A DNA stretch of 64,000 bases from the NCBI RefSeq assembly GCF_029892785.1, contig NZ_JARXXA010000008.1:1-64000 (forward strand), read 5' to 3'. Below are positions 35,065 through 42,664 of this stretch, piece by piece. The notes under the pieces were generated by a model, which was not told the origin of the DNA, made no database searches, and saw only the letters and a program-made list of their open reading frames with translations. The DNA comes from Parabacteroides sp. PH5-46 (GTDB lineage Bacteria; Bacteroidota; Bacteroidia; Bacteroidales; Tannerellaceae). A program made the position numbers and the translations under genes. The stretch's first letter is position 1; each line of letters starts with the position of its first letter.

Positions 35065-36654
35065 ATGAGTATTATAGTGCAAGGTGTAAGTTACATACAC
35101 CCGGATAAAGAGACCTTATTCCGTAATATAAGTTTTACAATAAACAAGGGTCAGAAAGTCGCGTTGATTGGTAATAACGGCTCGGGGAAATCAACCCTTT
35201 TGCGCATGATAGCCGGAGAGTTACAACATGCCGGTGGCGATATAATCTGTTCTTCCACTCCATATTATGTGCCGCAACACTTTGGTCAGTATAACCAGCA
35301 GAGCGTTGCGCAAGCCTTACGTATAGACCAGAAACTGGCAGCTTTGCATGCGATTCTGGAGGGCGATGCATCGGAGGCTAATTTTGCCTTGCTGGATGAT
35401 GACTGGACAATAGAGGAGCGGGCGCAGGTTGCTTTGTCTTCCTGGGGGCTGGATCATATCCACCCGGATCAGCCGATGGATCAATTAAGCGGAGGCGAAA
35501 AGACAAAAGTCTTTCTCTCAGGTATCCAGATACATACTCCGGAGATTGTGTTGATGGATGAACCGACCAATCACCTCGATCTGGAGAGTCGTCGAAAGCT
35601 ATATACCTTTATCGATTCGGCTAATCTTACTTTACTGCTTGTAAGTCACGATATAAACCTGCTGAACCAATTGTCTTTTATGTATGAATTAAGTAAGAAC
35701 GAACTGACGGCTTATGGAGGCAATTATGATTTTTATAAGGAGCAGGAAGAACTGAAGCTACAGGCGATGCAGGCCTCACTGGATGAGCGGGAGAAAGAAC
35801 TCAGACAGGCAAAGAAACTGGCGCGTGAAGTAGCCGAACGCAAGCAAAAGGATGACATAAGGGGAAAGAAAAGAAGCGAGAAGCAGGGAATACCCCGTAT
35901 CGTTATGAATCAATTGAAAAGTAAAGCGGAGAATAGTACAGCCAAGCTGAAAGATGCCCATGAGGACAAGATGGATGCCCTAAAGGAGGATATAAAGCAG
36001 ATACAGAATAGTCTTCCGGATAATCGGCTGATGAAACTAAACCTGAACTCCTCTTCGCTACACACCGGAAAAGTGCTGCTGACAGCTAAAGATGTTGATT
36101 TCCGTTTCGGAACGGATCAGCTATGGCAACAGCCACTCTCTTTTCAGATACGGAGTGGAGACCGCCTGTCTATAGCTGGACGAAACGGATCAGGCAAGAC
36201 CACTTTGCTGAAGATCATCACCGGAGAGCTGAAACCACAGTCCGGCGATTTGGTAAGAGCAGATTTCAGTTACACATATATTGATCAGGAATATTCCATT
36301 ATCGAGAAGTCGCTTACATTGCTGGAACAGCTTGATAAATATAACACATCGCACCTGCAAGATCACGAGTTGAAAACCCTGCTGAACCGTTTCCTATTCC
36401 CCCATTCGGTATGGGACAAACAATGCGGAAGCCTGAGCGGTGGAGAGAAAATGCGTCTATTACTATGCTGTCTACTGGCAGGAAACAATACCCCAGATAT
36501 GATCCTGCTGGACGAACCGACAAACAACCTGGATATCCAGAGTGCCGAAATCCTCACCTCCGTTATCAAAAACTATAAAGGAACAATATTAGTCGTTTCT
36601 CACGATCTGCATTTCGTTAAAGAAATAGGTGTTGATAAATCAATAGATTTGTAA
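35065..36654 (+). CDS. ABC-F ATPase
   Basis: 529 aa from ATG at 35065 (MSIIVQGVSYIHPDKETLF is a typical ABC-F start; an in-frame ATG nine codons upstream is less likely). Two ATPase domains: GNNGSGKST, LSGGEKTK, MDEPTNHLD; and GRNGSGKTT, LSGGEKMR, LDEPTNNLD. A Lys/Glu/Arg linker of ~80 residues (about 235-310) holds the arm that reaches into the ribosome. No membrane part. Could be a translation factor or an antibiotic-protection protein; which one is not clear. Its stop codon lies inside the 36637-36670 hairpin. Confidence 0.85.
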   Translation: MSIIVQGVSYIHPDKETLFRNISFTINKGQKVALIGNNGSGKSTLLRMIAGELQHAGGDIICSSTPYYVPQHFGQYNQQSVAQALRIDQKLAALHAILEGDASEANFALLDDDWTIEERAQVALSSWGLDHIHPDQPMDQLSGGEKTKVFLSGIQIHTPEIVLMDEPTNHLDLESRRKLYTFIDSANLTLLLVSHDINLLNQLSFMYELSKNELTAYGGNYDFYKEQEELKLQAMQASLDEREKELRQAKKLAREVAERKQKDDIRGKKRSEKQGIPRIVMNQLKSKAENSTAKLKDAHEDKMDALKEDIKQIQNSLPDNRLMKLNLNSSSLHTGKVLLTAKDVDFRFGTDQLWQQPLSFQIRSGDRLSIAGRNGSGKTTLLKIITGELKPQSGDLVRADFSYTYIDQEYSIIEKSLTLLEQLDKYNTSHLQDHELKTLLNRFLFPHSVWDKQCGSLSGGEKMRLLLCCLLAGNNTPDMILLDEPTNNLDIQSAEILTSVIKNYKGTILVVSHDLHFVKEIGVDKSIDL

Positions 36655-36670
36655 TATAATCTATTGATTT
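36637..36670. repeat. 12-bp perfect inverted repeat at ABC-F end / TA promoter
   Basis: AAATCAATAGAT (36637-36648) and ATCTATTGATTT (36659-36670), loop 10 bases including the ABC-F stop codon. Followed by TTATTTG, so it may be a terminator; it also ends 8 bases before the toxin-antitoxin -7 element and could be the antitoxin operator. Confidence 0.75.
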
Positions 36671-36677
36671 TATTTGT

Positions 36678-36685
36678 TATCTTTG
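36678..36685 (+). promoter_or_regulatory. -7 element for toxin-antitoxin pair
   Basis: TATCTTTG, 14-20 bases before the candidate antitoxin start codons. Confidence 0.6.
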
Positions 36686-36698
36686 TTGTAAATAATTT

Positions 36699-36869
36699 AT
36701 GACTATGAATTTACGGGATCAAAAACTTTCTTATGCTGCAGCTGACAGATCGATAAAAAGTAGCAAGAAAGGCAAGACAATATCTGAAAACGATATGAAA
36801 AATGGGATATCTGTTGAAGAAGTAAAAAAACAGGTTCACAAACATATTGATGAGTTGTTTGCTGAATGA
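36699..36869 (+). CDS. putative antitoxin (56 aa)
   Basis: 56 aa from ATG 36699 (or 54 aa from 36705). Hydrophilic, charged, with Ser/Lys-rich middle (RSIKSSKKGK) and a C-terminal amphipathic helix (VEEVKKQVHKHIDELFAE). Its TGA stop (36867-36869) overlaps the ATG of the RelE/ParE-like gene (36866-36868), the classic coupling of antitoxin and toxin. The family is not recognised; the call rests on context, size and overlap. Confidence 0.65.
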   Translation: MTMNLRDQKLSYAAADRSIKSSKKGKTISENDMKNGISVEEVKKQVHKHIDELFAE

Positions 36870-37183
36870 AGATAATTTATCATAAACAAGTTGTTAAATA
36901 TCTGAATGAACTTGTTGATGTTTTGTATGAGCAAGACTATTTTGGTTTTAAAGAATCCGCATACGATTATGTGGATTGGATTTTAGACAGAGTATCAAAA
37001 AATATTGGGACCATGCCACCAAAAGCAGCACCTGAATATTTCTCTAAATATGGCGAAAACCTTTCATATATTCGTTTGAAAAGAAATACTCAAACAACAT
37101 GGTATGTTTTCTTTAATCAGGAAAATGATTTGTTTCATATTCGTTATATCAGTAACAATCATATAATTGCCCAATATTTATGA
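36866..37183 (+). CDS. RelE/ParE-family toxin-like protein
   Basis: 105 aa. ParE/RelE fold pattern: N-terminal beta strand and helix (MKIIYHKQVVKYLNEL), long second helix, then beta strands NLSYIRLKRNTQTTWYVFF and LFHIRYISNNH. It would be an mRNA interferase or gyrase poison held in check by the 56-aa protein just upstream. Coding overlap of 4 bases (ATGA). Catalytic residues of this subgroup cannot be assigned by eye. Confidence 0.75.
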   Translation: MKIIYHKQVVKYLNELVDVLYEQDYFGFKESAYDYVDWILDRVSKNIGTMPPKAAPEYFSKYGENLSYIRLKRNTQTTWYVFFNQENDLFHIRYISNNHIIAQYL

Positions 37184-37200
37184 TACAGTAGTTAGCCGAC

Positions 37201-37228
37201 CTCTCACCTCTCACCTTTCACCTTCTTC
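37201..37228. repeat. heptamer array H
   Basis: CTCTCAC, CTCTCAC, CTTTCAC, CTTCTTC: four heptamers in one orientation. The MFS gene's stop codon and its last seven or so codons lie inside this array. Confidence 0.65.
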
Positions 37229-38427
37229 AAGTTCGGCAACAGGCAGGTGATTAGGCCGAGTAGGGGCATATAGGCGCAGACGTTGTAGACGGCTTCTATG
37301 CCGTGTATGTCGGCCATTTTTCCTAGGATGGCGGAGGCAATACCTCCTATGCCGAAGGCAAATCCGAAGAAAAGTCCGGATACGAGTCCTAGTTTATAGG
37401 GGAGTAACTCTTGTGCGTAAACCAGGATGGCGGGGAAAGCCGAAGAGAGCATCAAACCGGTACAGAAGCTGAGGATAATCGTCCACAGCAAGCCTACGTG
37501 AGGCATCATAAGGGCAAAAGGAGCCGCTCCCAGAATGGATGCCCAGATGACATATTTCCTGCCGATTTTGTCGCCGACCGGACCGCCCAGCATCGTACCG
37601 ATAGCCGTTGCACACAAGAATACAAACAGGTATATCTGTGAGTGTTGCACCGTTATTCCAAACTTTTCAATCAGATAGAACGTATAATAACTGGACAAAC
37701 TAGCCATGTAAACATACTTTGAAAAGATAAGTATAAGCAGAATAGCAATGGAAAAGACTGTTTTTTCCAGTGGCAGAGGTGCTTCTGTATGGTTAATGGT
37801 CGCTTTTCCTTTTGCGGCATGAAGTTGCAGCCATTTCTGATACCAGTGGGAAACGGGCATCATAACCGTAATGGCGATGAATGCCAGGATAGAGAAATAT
37901 CCGATATTCTGCCGTCCGTAGGGAGCCACGAGCAGTGCCACCAACAAAGGCCCCAGGGCGCTCCCGAAGTTGCCTCCCACCTGAAATAAAGATTGTGCTA
38001 ATCCCCTTTTTCCGCCGGATGCCAAAGAAGTAAGCCGGGAGGCTTCCGGATGCAGGGTAGATGAGCCTATCCCCACCAGAAAAACAGAGCACAATACCCA
38101 GTAAAAAGTACTAGAAAAGGCCAGTGATAGTAGGCCTACCAACGTAAAACTCATGCCGATAGGCAGCGACCAGGGAGAAGGTCTTTTGTCGAAAAACAAA
38201 CCTACCAGCGGCTGGAATACCGATGCCGACGACTGATAGACCAAGGTAACAATCCCAATCTGACCAAAACTTAGCGCCAAATCGCCTTTTATAATAGGAT
38301 ATGAAGCCGAAATAACCGATTGTAAAGCATCATTCATGCAATGAATAATACTGAGAGATAGTAGGATACGAAAGACGGTTCCGCTAACTAGAGGTGATTC
38401 GTCTTTGTTTGAGGATGCTGTTTTCAT
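37204..38427 (-). CDS. MFS transporter, fosmidomycin-resistance-like
   Basis: 407 aa, 12 predicted membrane helices. It starts with LSIIHCMNDALQSVISASYP, which with FQVGGNFGSALGPLLVALLV (about 148-167) matches the Fsr group. The inter-domain loop is near residue 200. Predicted proton-driven export; substrate unknown. The -7 element (38433-38440) lies only 5 bases before the start codon, so the mRNA may be nearly leaderless. Its C-terminus (KKVKGER) is encoded by heptamer array H. Confidence 0.88.
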   Translation of the reverse strand: MKTASSNKDESPLVSGTVFRILLSLSIIHCMNDALQSVISASYPIIKGDLALSFGQIGIVTLVYQSSASVFQPLVGLFFDKRPSPWSLPIGMSFTLVGLLSLAFSSTFYWVLCSVFLVGIGSSTLHPEASRLTSLASGGKRGLAQSLFQVGGNFGSALGPLLVALLVAPYGRQNIGYFSILAFIAITVMMPVSHWYQKWLQLHAAKGKATINHTEAPLPLEKTVFSIAILLILIFSKYVYMASLSSYYTFYLIEKFGITVQHSQIYLFVFLCATAIGTMLGGPVGDKIGRKYVIWASILGAAPFALMMPHVGLLWTIILSFCTGLMLSSAFPAILVYAQELLPYKLGLVSGLFFGFAFGIGGIASAILGKMADIHGIEAVYNVCAYMPLLGLITCLLPNLKKVKGER

Positions 38428-38432
38428 GGCTG

Positions 38433-38440
38433 CAAAGATA
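38433..38440 (-). promoter_or_regulatory. -7 element for MFS gene
   Basis: TATCTTTG on the minus strand, 5 bases before the start codon; the transcript would start at or near the ATG. Confidence 0.5.
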
Positions 38441-38448
38441 CGGAGATA

Positions 38449-38478
38449 TTTGTGATTTATAATTAGTCGTTATATTTG
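38449..38478 (+). promoter_or_regulatory. promoter of tyrosine recombinase
   Basis: TTTG (38449-38452), spacer 18, TATATTTG (38471-38478): a good match to the Bacteroidetes consensus. Start codon 48 bases downstream. Confidence 0.75.
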
Positions 38479-38526
38479 TATTATATGAGAATACTATGAA
38501 TAAAAACATCAAAAAACAAAATCCTT

Positions 38527-39780
38527 ATGTGTACAATTAGTATCAATCTGCGGCCTTCCGGCAAGGGTTTGGAGTCTCCAGGCAGCTTGTTTGTCCGCGC
38601 GGTACATCGCCGGGAAGTGCTTACTTTAACGCTCCCGTACCGCCTCTATCTCTCAGAGTGGAATGCGGAAGAACATTGTGTGATATGCCCTTCTGGATCA
38701 GCTCTCGAACGTCGGGAGTACCTGCTTGAAACAGAGCGTTCTCTGCGGGACGATATGCGCCGTCTGAAGGAACACCTCGCCAGTCTGGAATCCAAAAACC
38801 CCGTTTATACGGTGCGCGACGTACTGGACATCCTTCGCTGTCGCCGGGGAAGTTGCCTGTTGAAAAGCTATGCCTCTGCCAAAGCTGCCGAACTGCGCTT
38901 GCAAGGCCAGGAGCGAACCGCCGAGGCCTACCTCTCAGCCGCCCGCTCACTGTTGAGGTTTAACGGTGAACGAGATATCCCGCTAAATACTCTGGATGCC
39001 TCACTCATACGCCGTTATGAAGCTTGGCTGAAAAATAGCCGTCTCTCGCTCAATACCGTTTCCTTCTACATGCGCAACCTCCGTGCACTCTTGAACCGAG
39101 CCGTCAGCGAAGGCCTGATCGAAAGTCCACATGCAAACCCATTCTCACAAGTCTACACCGGCGTACAGCCAACGCGCAAGCGAGCCTTAAGCAAAGAAGA
39201 AGTAAGAATACTGGATAAATTAGACTTTACAGATGATAGCCTTTCCTCAAAGAATGTCGGATTGCAGCAGGCATTGGATATCTTTTTGTTCTGCTTCCAT
39301 GCCAGGGGAATGTCGTTTGTAGATGTGGCATACCTGAAGAAAACAGATGTGCGAGACGGTGTAATCTCTTACCTGAGGCGAAAGACAGGTCAGTTACTCG
39401 AACTACGCATCACCCCTGCGATGCAGTCGATAATAGAGCACTATGAAGAAGCAACGAAGGACATCCCCTTCCTCTTCCCGTTGATCCGTGAGCCGGACAA
39501 ACCCCATCGTCCCCAGTACCTTGCCGCCCTGAAGGTTCAGAACAACCGCCTGCACCGCATCGAACGCCGACTGGGCTGGAAAAAGAAGCTGACCACCCAC
39601 GTCACCCGCCACTCCTGGGCTACCATCGCCAAAGGCGAACACCTGCCCCTATGGGTCATCAGCGAAGGACTGGGGCACGCCAACGAGAAGGTAACCTATA
39701 CCTACTTAGCCTCTTTCGACCGCTCAGTCATGGACAAGGCCGTAGATAAAGTCTCCGCCGCCATCCGCCGAGCCGGATAA
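38527..39780 (+). CDS. tyrosine recombinase, candidate DNA invertase
   Basis: 417 aa. An N-terminal arm-like region (about 1-85) and SAM-like core-binding domain (about 95-200) precede a catalytic domain with a complete active site: Arg in HARGMSFVDV, Lys in YLRRKTGQ, HVTRHSW (His, Arg, His), LGHANEKVTYTYL with the nucleophilic Tyr. Unlike the integrase at 9015-10457 it keeps Arg I. It ends 9 bp before one arm of a 24-bp inverted repeat that encloses the promoter region of two surface lipoproteins, the layout of a dedicated invertase. GC content is higher than that of its neighbours. Confidence 0.88.
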   Translation: MCTISINLRPSGKGLESPGSLFVRAVHRREVLTLTLPYRLYLSEWNAEEHCVICPSGSALERREYLLETERSLRDDMRRLKEHLASLESKNPVYTVRDVLDILRCRRGSCLLKSYASAKAAELRLQGQERTAEAYLSAARSLLRFNGERDIPLNTLDASLIRRYEAWLKNSRLSLNTVSFYMRNLRALLNRAVSEGLIESPHANPFSQVYTGVQPTRKRALSKEEVRILDKLDFTDDSLSSKNVGLQQALDIFLFCFHARGMSFVDVAYLKKTDVRDGVISYLRRKTGQLLELRITPAMQSIIEHYEEATKDIPFLFPLIREPDKPHRPQYLAALKVQNNRLHRIERRLGWKKKLTTHVTRHSWATIAKGEHLPLWVISEGLGHANEKVTYTYLASFDRSVMDKAVDKVSAAIRRAG

Positions 39781-39789
39781 AAAAATACC

Positions 39790-39813
39790 ATCACTTGCTA
39801 AATGATGGCAGGG
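39790..39813. repeat. left inverted repeat of putative invertible segment
   Basis: 24 bp starting ATCACTTGCTAAATGATGG and ending CAGGG; 23 of 24 bases match the reverse complement of 40527-40550. It contains its own dyad CCATCA / TGATGG (39788-39808), a plausible recombinase core site. Confidence 0.8.
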
Positions 39814-39913
39814 AGAAGGAGAAAAAGGAAATTGTGATTGAATAACAGCAATTTAGATATCCCCAAAAGAGCTTTCCGTGTAGACAAAAACACAAACATT
39901 GTAAACAAGGGAT

Positions 39914-40177
39914 AAAAGTCCGGAAGGACTTATAAGTGGATAACCCCTTGCAAGCGTAGCGCAGCTCGGGGTAAAAGGAGACACTGCAAATCACCTGAGC
40001 TCCGTAGGAGTTCAATCTGTCTTCTCCGATGTGACACTTGAATGGATAGTAGAACTCCTATCGGAGTTCCACAGATGGTGGGGAGGGTTGCTCCTCTACC
40101 CCGAGCTGCGCTGTCCGACCCCGAGCTACGCTGCGCTTGCAAGGGGTTATCCATCTATAAGCCCTTTCGGACTTTTT
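39914..40177. repeat. 264-bp mosaic palindrome (REP/MITE-like)
   Basis: Outer arms 39917-39972 and 40119-40174 are inverse copies, 50 of 56 bases identical with transition differences only. Inner palindromes include GAGCTCCGTAGGAGTTC (39998) and GAACTCCTATCGGAGTTC (40052). A partial extra copy (ACCCCGAGCTGCGCTGTCCG, 40099) sits beside the right arm. It resembles extragenic palindromic elements of Bacteroidetes; I cannot name the family. Confidence 0.8.
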
Positions 40178-40190
40178 CTGCAAATTATCC

Positions 40191-40322
40191 TGATGAGGAA
40201 AAAGTTTCATGCCGATGAGAATTTTTTCTCACCCGCATGAGAACTTTTTCTCAACGCCATGAGAATAAATTCTCACCCAGGTGAAACTTTGAGTTTCACC
40301 CTATGAAAAATAGTGAAACTCG
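40191..40322. repeat. 22-bp-register array E (palindromic units)
   Basis: Units start at 40191, 40213, 40235, 40257, 40279 (and a decayed one at 40301). Cores: ATGA-n10-TCAT, then TGAGAAnnnnTTCTCA three times (centres 40223.5, 40245.5, 40267.5), then GGTGAAA-n7-TTTCACC (centre 40290). Confidence 0.85.
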
Positions 40323-40491
40323 CAGGACGCTGTATATTAACACCTTGGGTTTTCCTGTTAGCGTTTTCAGTTGACTATTTTCTATATTTAATAGGTAGAA
40401 GGGGTTGACTCGGTTTATTTAGTTTTCGCACCTTTTCTACCTGCTTAAACAATCGGACGTTTTTGTTAACAATCGGTAGAAAGGAAAAGAG

Positions 40492-40499
40492 TACGTTTG
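40492..40499 (+). promoter_or_regulatory. -7 element inside putative invertible segment
   Basis: TACGTTTG matches TAnnTTTG and points at the lipoprotein gene 96 bases downstream. The nearest TTTTTG is 26 bases upstream, longer than ideal for a -33 box. Two CAATCGG-ending direct repeats 20 bp apart lie just upstream. Confidence 0.5.
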
Positions 40500-40526
40500 C
40501 AGCAGATTAGGAGACATTCTCCCATC

Positions 40527-40550
40527 CCCTGCCATCACTTAGCAAGTGAT
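40527..40550. repeat. right inverted repeat of putative invertible segment
   Basis: Inverse copy (23/24) of 39790-39813; ends with ATCACTTAGCAAGTGAT, itself a perfect 7-bp-arm palindrome. Lies between the -7 element and the lipoprotein start codon (40596). Confidence 0.8.
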
Positions 40551-40595
40551 AGACGGGTTTATTGAATTATTATTAACCATTGACTATTAACGCAC

Positions 40596-42575
40596 ATGAG
40601 AAAGCGAATCGTTTTTCAATGTATGCTGCTAGCCTTCTTATTAATGATGTTGGCATGTAGCGATGAAACAGTGTTTACTTCTCCTACCGAATCGGGGGGT
40701 GAAGGAACCGTAACATTTACGCTTCCCTTTGTACAAAAGGGAGCAGTAACCTACGCAATAGCCGGAGAGAGTGAAAATACCCTTTCCGATCTTACTATTT
40801 ACATGTTTAATTTTGACTCTAAAAAGCTGGATAAGGTCTTCCGGATGGAGGATATTTCGCTAGGAGGATCGGGCACTAGTCAGACAGCAACTATCAATGT
40901 GACAGGTAGATCAGGCAAAAAGACTTTCTACTTTGTGGGAAACGGCAAAGATCGTTCGGCTGACCTGGAGAACATCGATGCAGGCTCTACGTTGGAGTCT
41001 GACTTCCTTGAGTCCATAACGGATATGCATACCGACACGCTATCTACTCCCTTGCTGATGTCCGGCTCTACAACGATTACGGAAGTAAGTACTCCGGACG
41101 ATAAACCTTTGGAGTTGAAAGTAGACTTAAAACGTCGCGTGGTACGTCTGGACATCGACAATAACCCGAAAGAGACGAACTTTGACGTAAAGAAGATCCT
41201 TGTCTCCAAAGCCAAGCTGCGCGGCTATGTCTTTAACGGTTCAACCGGTACTCCAGCAAAGCCTATAGAAGAGGGTAACTATCAGCCTATTGCGATTGAA
41301 CCCCGAAAGCCTCAGACACCTGAACGTCTGGACAGCGTCTTCTACCTGTACCCCACAACTATAGGAGTAGGAACAGGTAAGACAGAAATCGCCCTGGAAG
41401 GTATCTTCAATGGTGAAACAAAGGTCTACAACCTTAATATCGCCGACCTCGAAGCCCAGCCGAATAAACGCTACATCCTGAAGGTAAAGACGGTAGACCT
41501 GAACAAAGCCGAGATGGAAATCAAGGTAGAAGACTGGGTAGATGAAGTCATAGGGCCGGCCAACCCTGAAACCGACCTGGTAACCTTCTCAGCTATCAAA
41601 CGCACAGACGCCACAGGCATAGTAGTAGAGGCGAACGATACCTACAACCTGACAAAAGTCACAAAGGAAGGCAAGCTTACCTTCACCACCTCCTCCTTCA
41701 ACGAAAAAGGCACCAAAGCAGAAGTAAAATACAACTGGGGCAGCGCCTCTTCGTACGGAGATTTTGTAGTCAACACCCCAACCCCAGCATTAACCTACAG
41801 TGGCGCCTCATACGTTCAGGAATACGAAATAGATATTCCGAACATAAACGGCAGCAAAGTCCCTGTAGAAGTAGAAATCACGATCCGCAACGAAGCCAAC
41901 CCCGATCAGAAAAAAATGATCACGCTATACGCCAATCGCTACTTGGATACCAAGCTGTATCCGGTATTGATAGACGACACCTACTTTGCCCCTGTGAATG
42001 CCGGTGTAAGTGGTCCGGATGCTAAGGTGACTGATCCTGGCTTATTCTATCAATGGGGGCGTAATGTCGGTTTTACTTATGAAACAGGAATCAACCCAAC
42101 TGATACAGTTACTGGTCCGATTAGTGCCGAAGAAGCCTCAAGAGTAAATAAATTTATTCTAGCTTCCAATACGCCTTATGACTGGCTAAGCCCTCAAGAT
42201 AGTGCCCTTTGGAGTGAGACGAATGGACAGGATCCTTGTCCGCAAGGCTGGCATGTAGCTACAGAAGCAGATTATAGAAAAATTAAGACGCTGTATGGAG
42301 CAGGAGGATATGCAAATAATACCAAAGTGTCATTCACTAATGGATGCTTGGAAGTACAAGGCGATAACGGAATAGATATTCTCTATCTCCCAGCCGCAGG
42401 ATTTCGTTCCTATTATGCTCCAGGTTCTTTGCGCGACTATGGTATAAGTGGCAACTATTGGTCTTCGGATGCAAACGAGACACATGCTGTTCGTTTACAC
42501 TTTAGTTCGTCGCTTTTTCCTCTGGGATTTGAGAGTCGTGCATATGGTCTTTCCGTACGCTGTGTACAAGAGTAG
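40596..42575 (+). CDS. fimbrillin-like surface lipoprotein with FISUMP C-terminus
   Basis: 659 aa. Lipoprotein signal peptide with lipobox LMMLAC (Cys21). The N-terminal half has the Mfa2/FimB-like beta-sandwich pattern (LTIYMFNFDSKKLDKVFRM; KKTFYFVGNG; LKRRVVRLDI). From about residue 465 a FISUMP domain: YFAPVNAG, LFYQWGRNVGF, DPCPQGWHVATEADYRKI, YLPAAGFR, GNYWSS, GLSVRCVQE. Likely a fimbrial tip or anchor, or a surface adhesin. Promoter lies in the putative invertible segment upstream. A paralogue follows 89 bp downstream. Confidence 0.85.
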   Translation: MRKRIVFQCMLLAFLLMMLACSDETVFTSPTESGGEGTVTFTLPFVQKGAVTYAIAGESENTLSDLTIYMFNFDSKKLDKVFRMEDISLGGSGTSQTATINVTGRSGKKTFYFVGNGKDRSADLENIDAGSTLESDFLESITDMHTDTLSTPLLMSGSTTITEVSTPDDKPLELKVDLKRRVVRLDIDNNPKETNFDVKKILVSKAKLRGYVFNGSTGTPAKPIEEGNYQPIAIEPRKPQTPERLDSVFYLYPTTIGVGTGKTEIALEGIFNGETKVYNLNIADLEAQPNKRYILKVKTVDLNKAEMEIKVEDWVDEVIGPANPETDLVTFSAIKRTDATGIVVEANDTYNLTKVTKEGKLTFTTSSFNEKGTKAEVKYNWGSASSYGDFVVNTPTPALTYSGASYVQEYEIDIPNINGSKVPVEVEITIRNEANPDQKKMITLYANRYLDTKLYPVLIDDTYFAPVNAGVSGPDAKVTDPGLFYQWGRNVGFTYETGINPTDTVTGPISAEEASRVNKFILASNTPYDWLSPQDSALWSETNGQDPCPQGWHVATEADYRKIKTLYGAGGYANNTKVSFTNGCLEVQGDNGIDILYLPAAGFRSYYAPGSLRDYGISGNYWSSDANETHAVRLHFSSSLFPLGFESRAYGLSVRCVQE

Positions 42576-42576
42576 A

Positions 42577-42632
42577 GCAGTCAGTGACTGCCCAGCTTTG
42601 TAGCCAGTAGTAGCCTCAGGCTACTGGGCTAC
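42577..42632 (+). repeat. hairpin pair between the two surface lipoprotein genes
   Basis: GCAGTCAGTGACTGC (42577-42591) is a perfect palindrome 2 bp after the stop codon. Then AGTAGCC / GGCTACT (42609-42615, 42619-42625) flanked by GTAGCC / GGCTAC (42600-42605, 42627-42632) forms a second hairpin. No T-run follows, so partial termination, processing or mRNA protection is more likely than a full stop. Confidence 0.65.
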
Positions 42633-42664
42633 TTGAATTTTAAACATTAAACTTTAAAAGAAAA

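Larger units (their letters stand above)
39781..40595. other. 815-base gene-free region, putative invertible segment
   Basis: In order: left inverted repeat (39790-39813), large imperfect palindrome (39914-40177), 22-bp-register array E (40191-40322), an inverted pair AGGTAGAA / TTCTACCT, direct repeats ending CAATCGG (40448-40456, 40468-40476), a -7 element (40492-40499) and the right inverted repeat (40527-40550). Short frames inside are made of repeats and not called. Confidence 0.75.

Noticed and set aside
40031-40240. 69-codon plus-strand frame
   Set aside because: Made of the large palindrome and the 22-bp array; repeat-derived.
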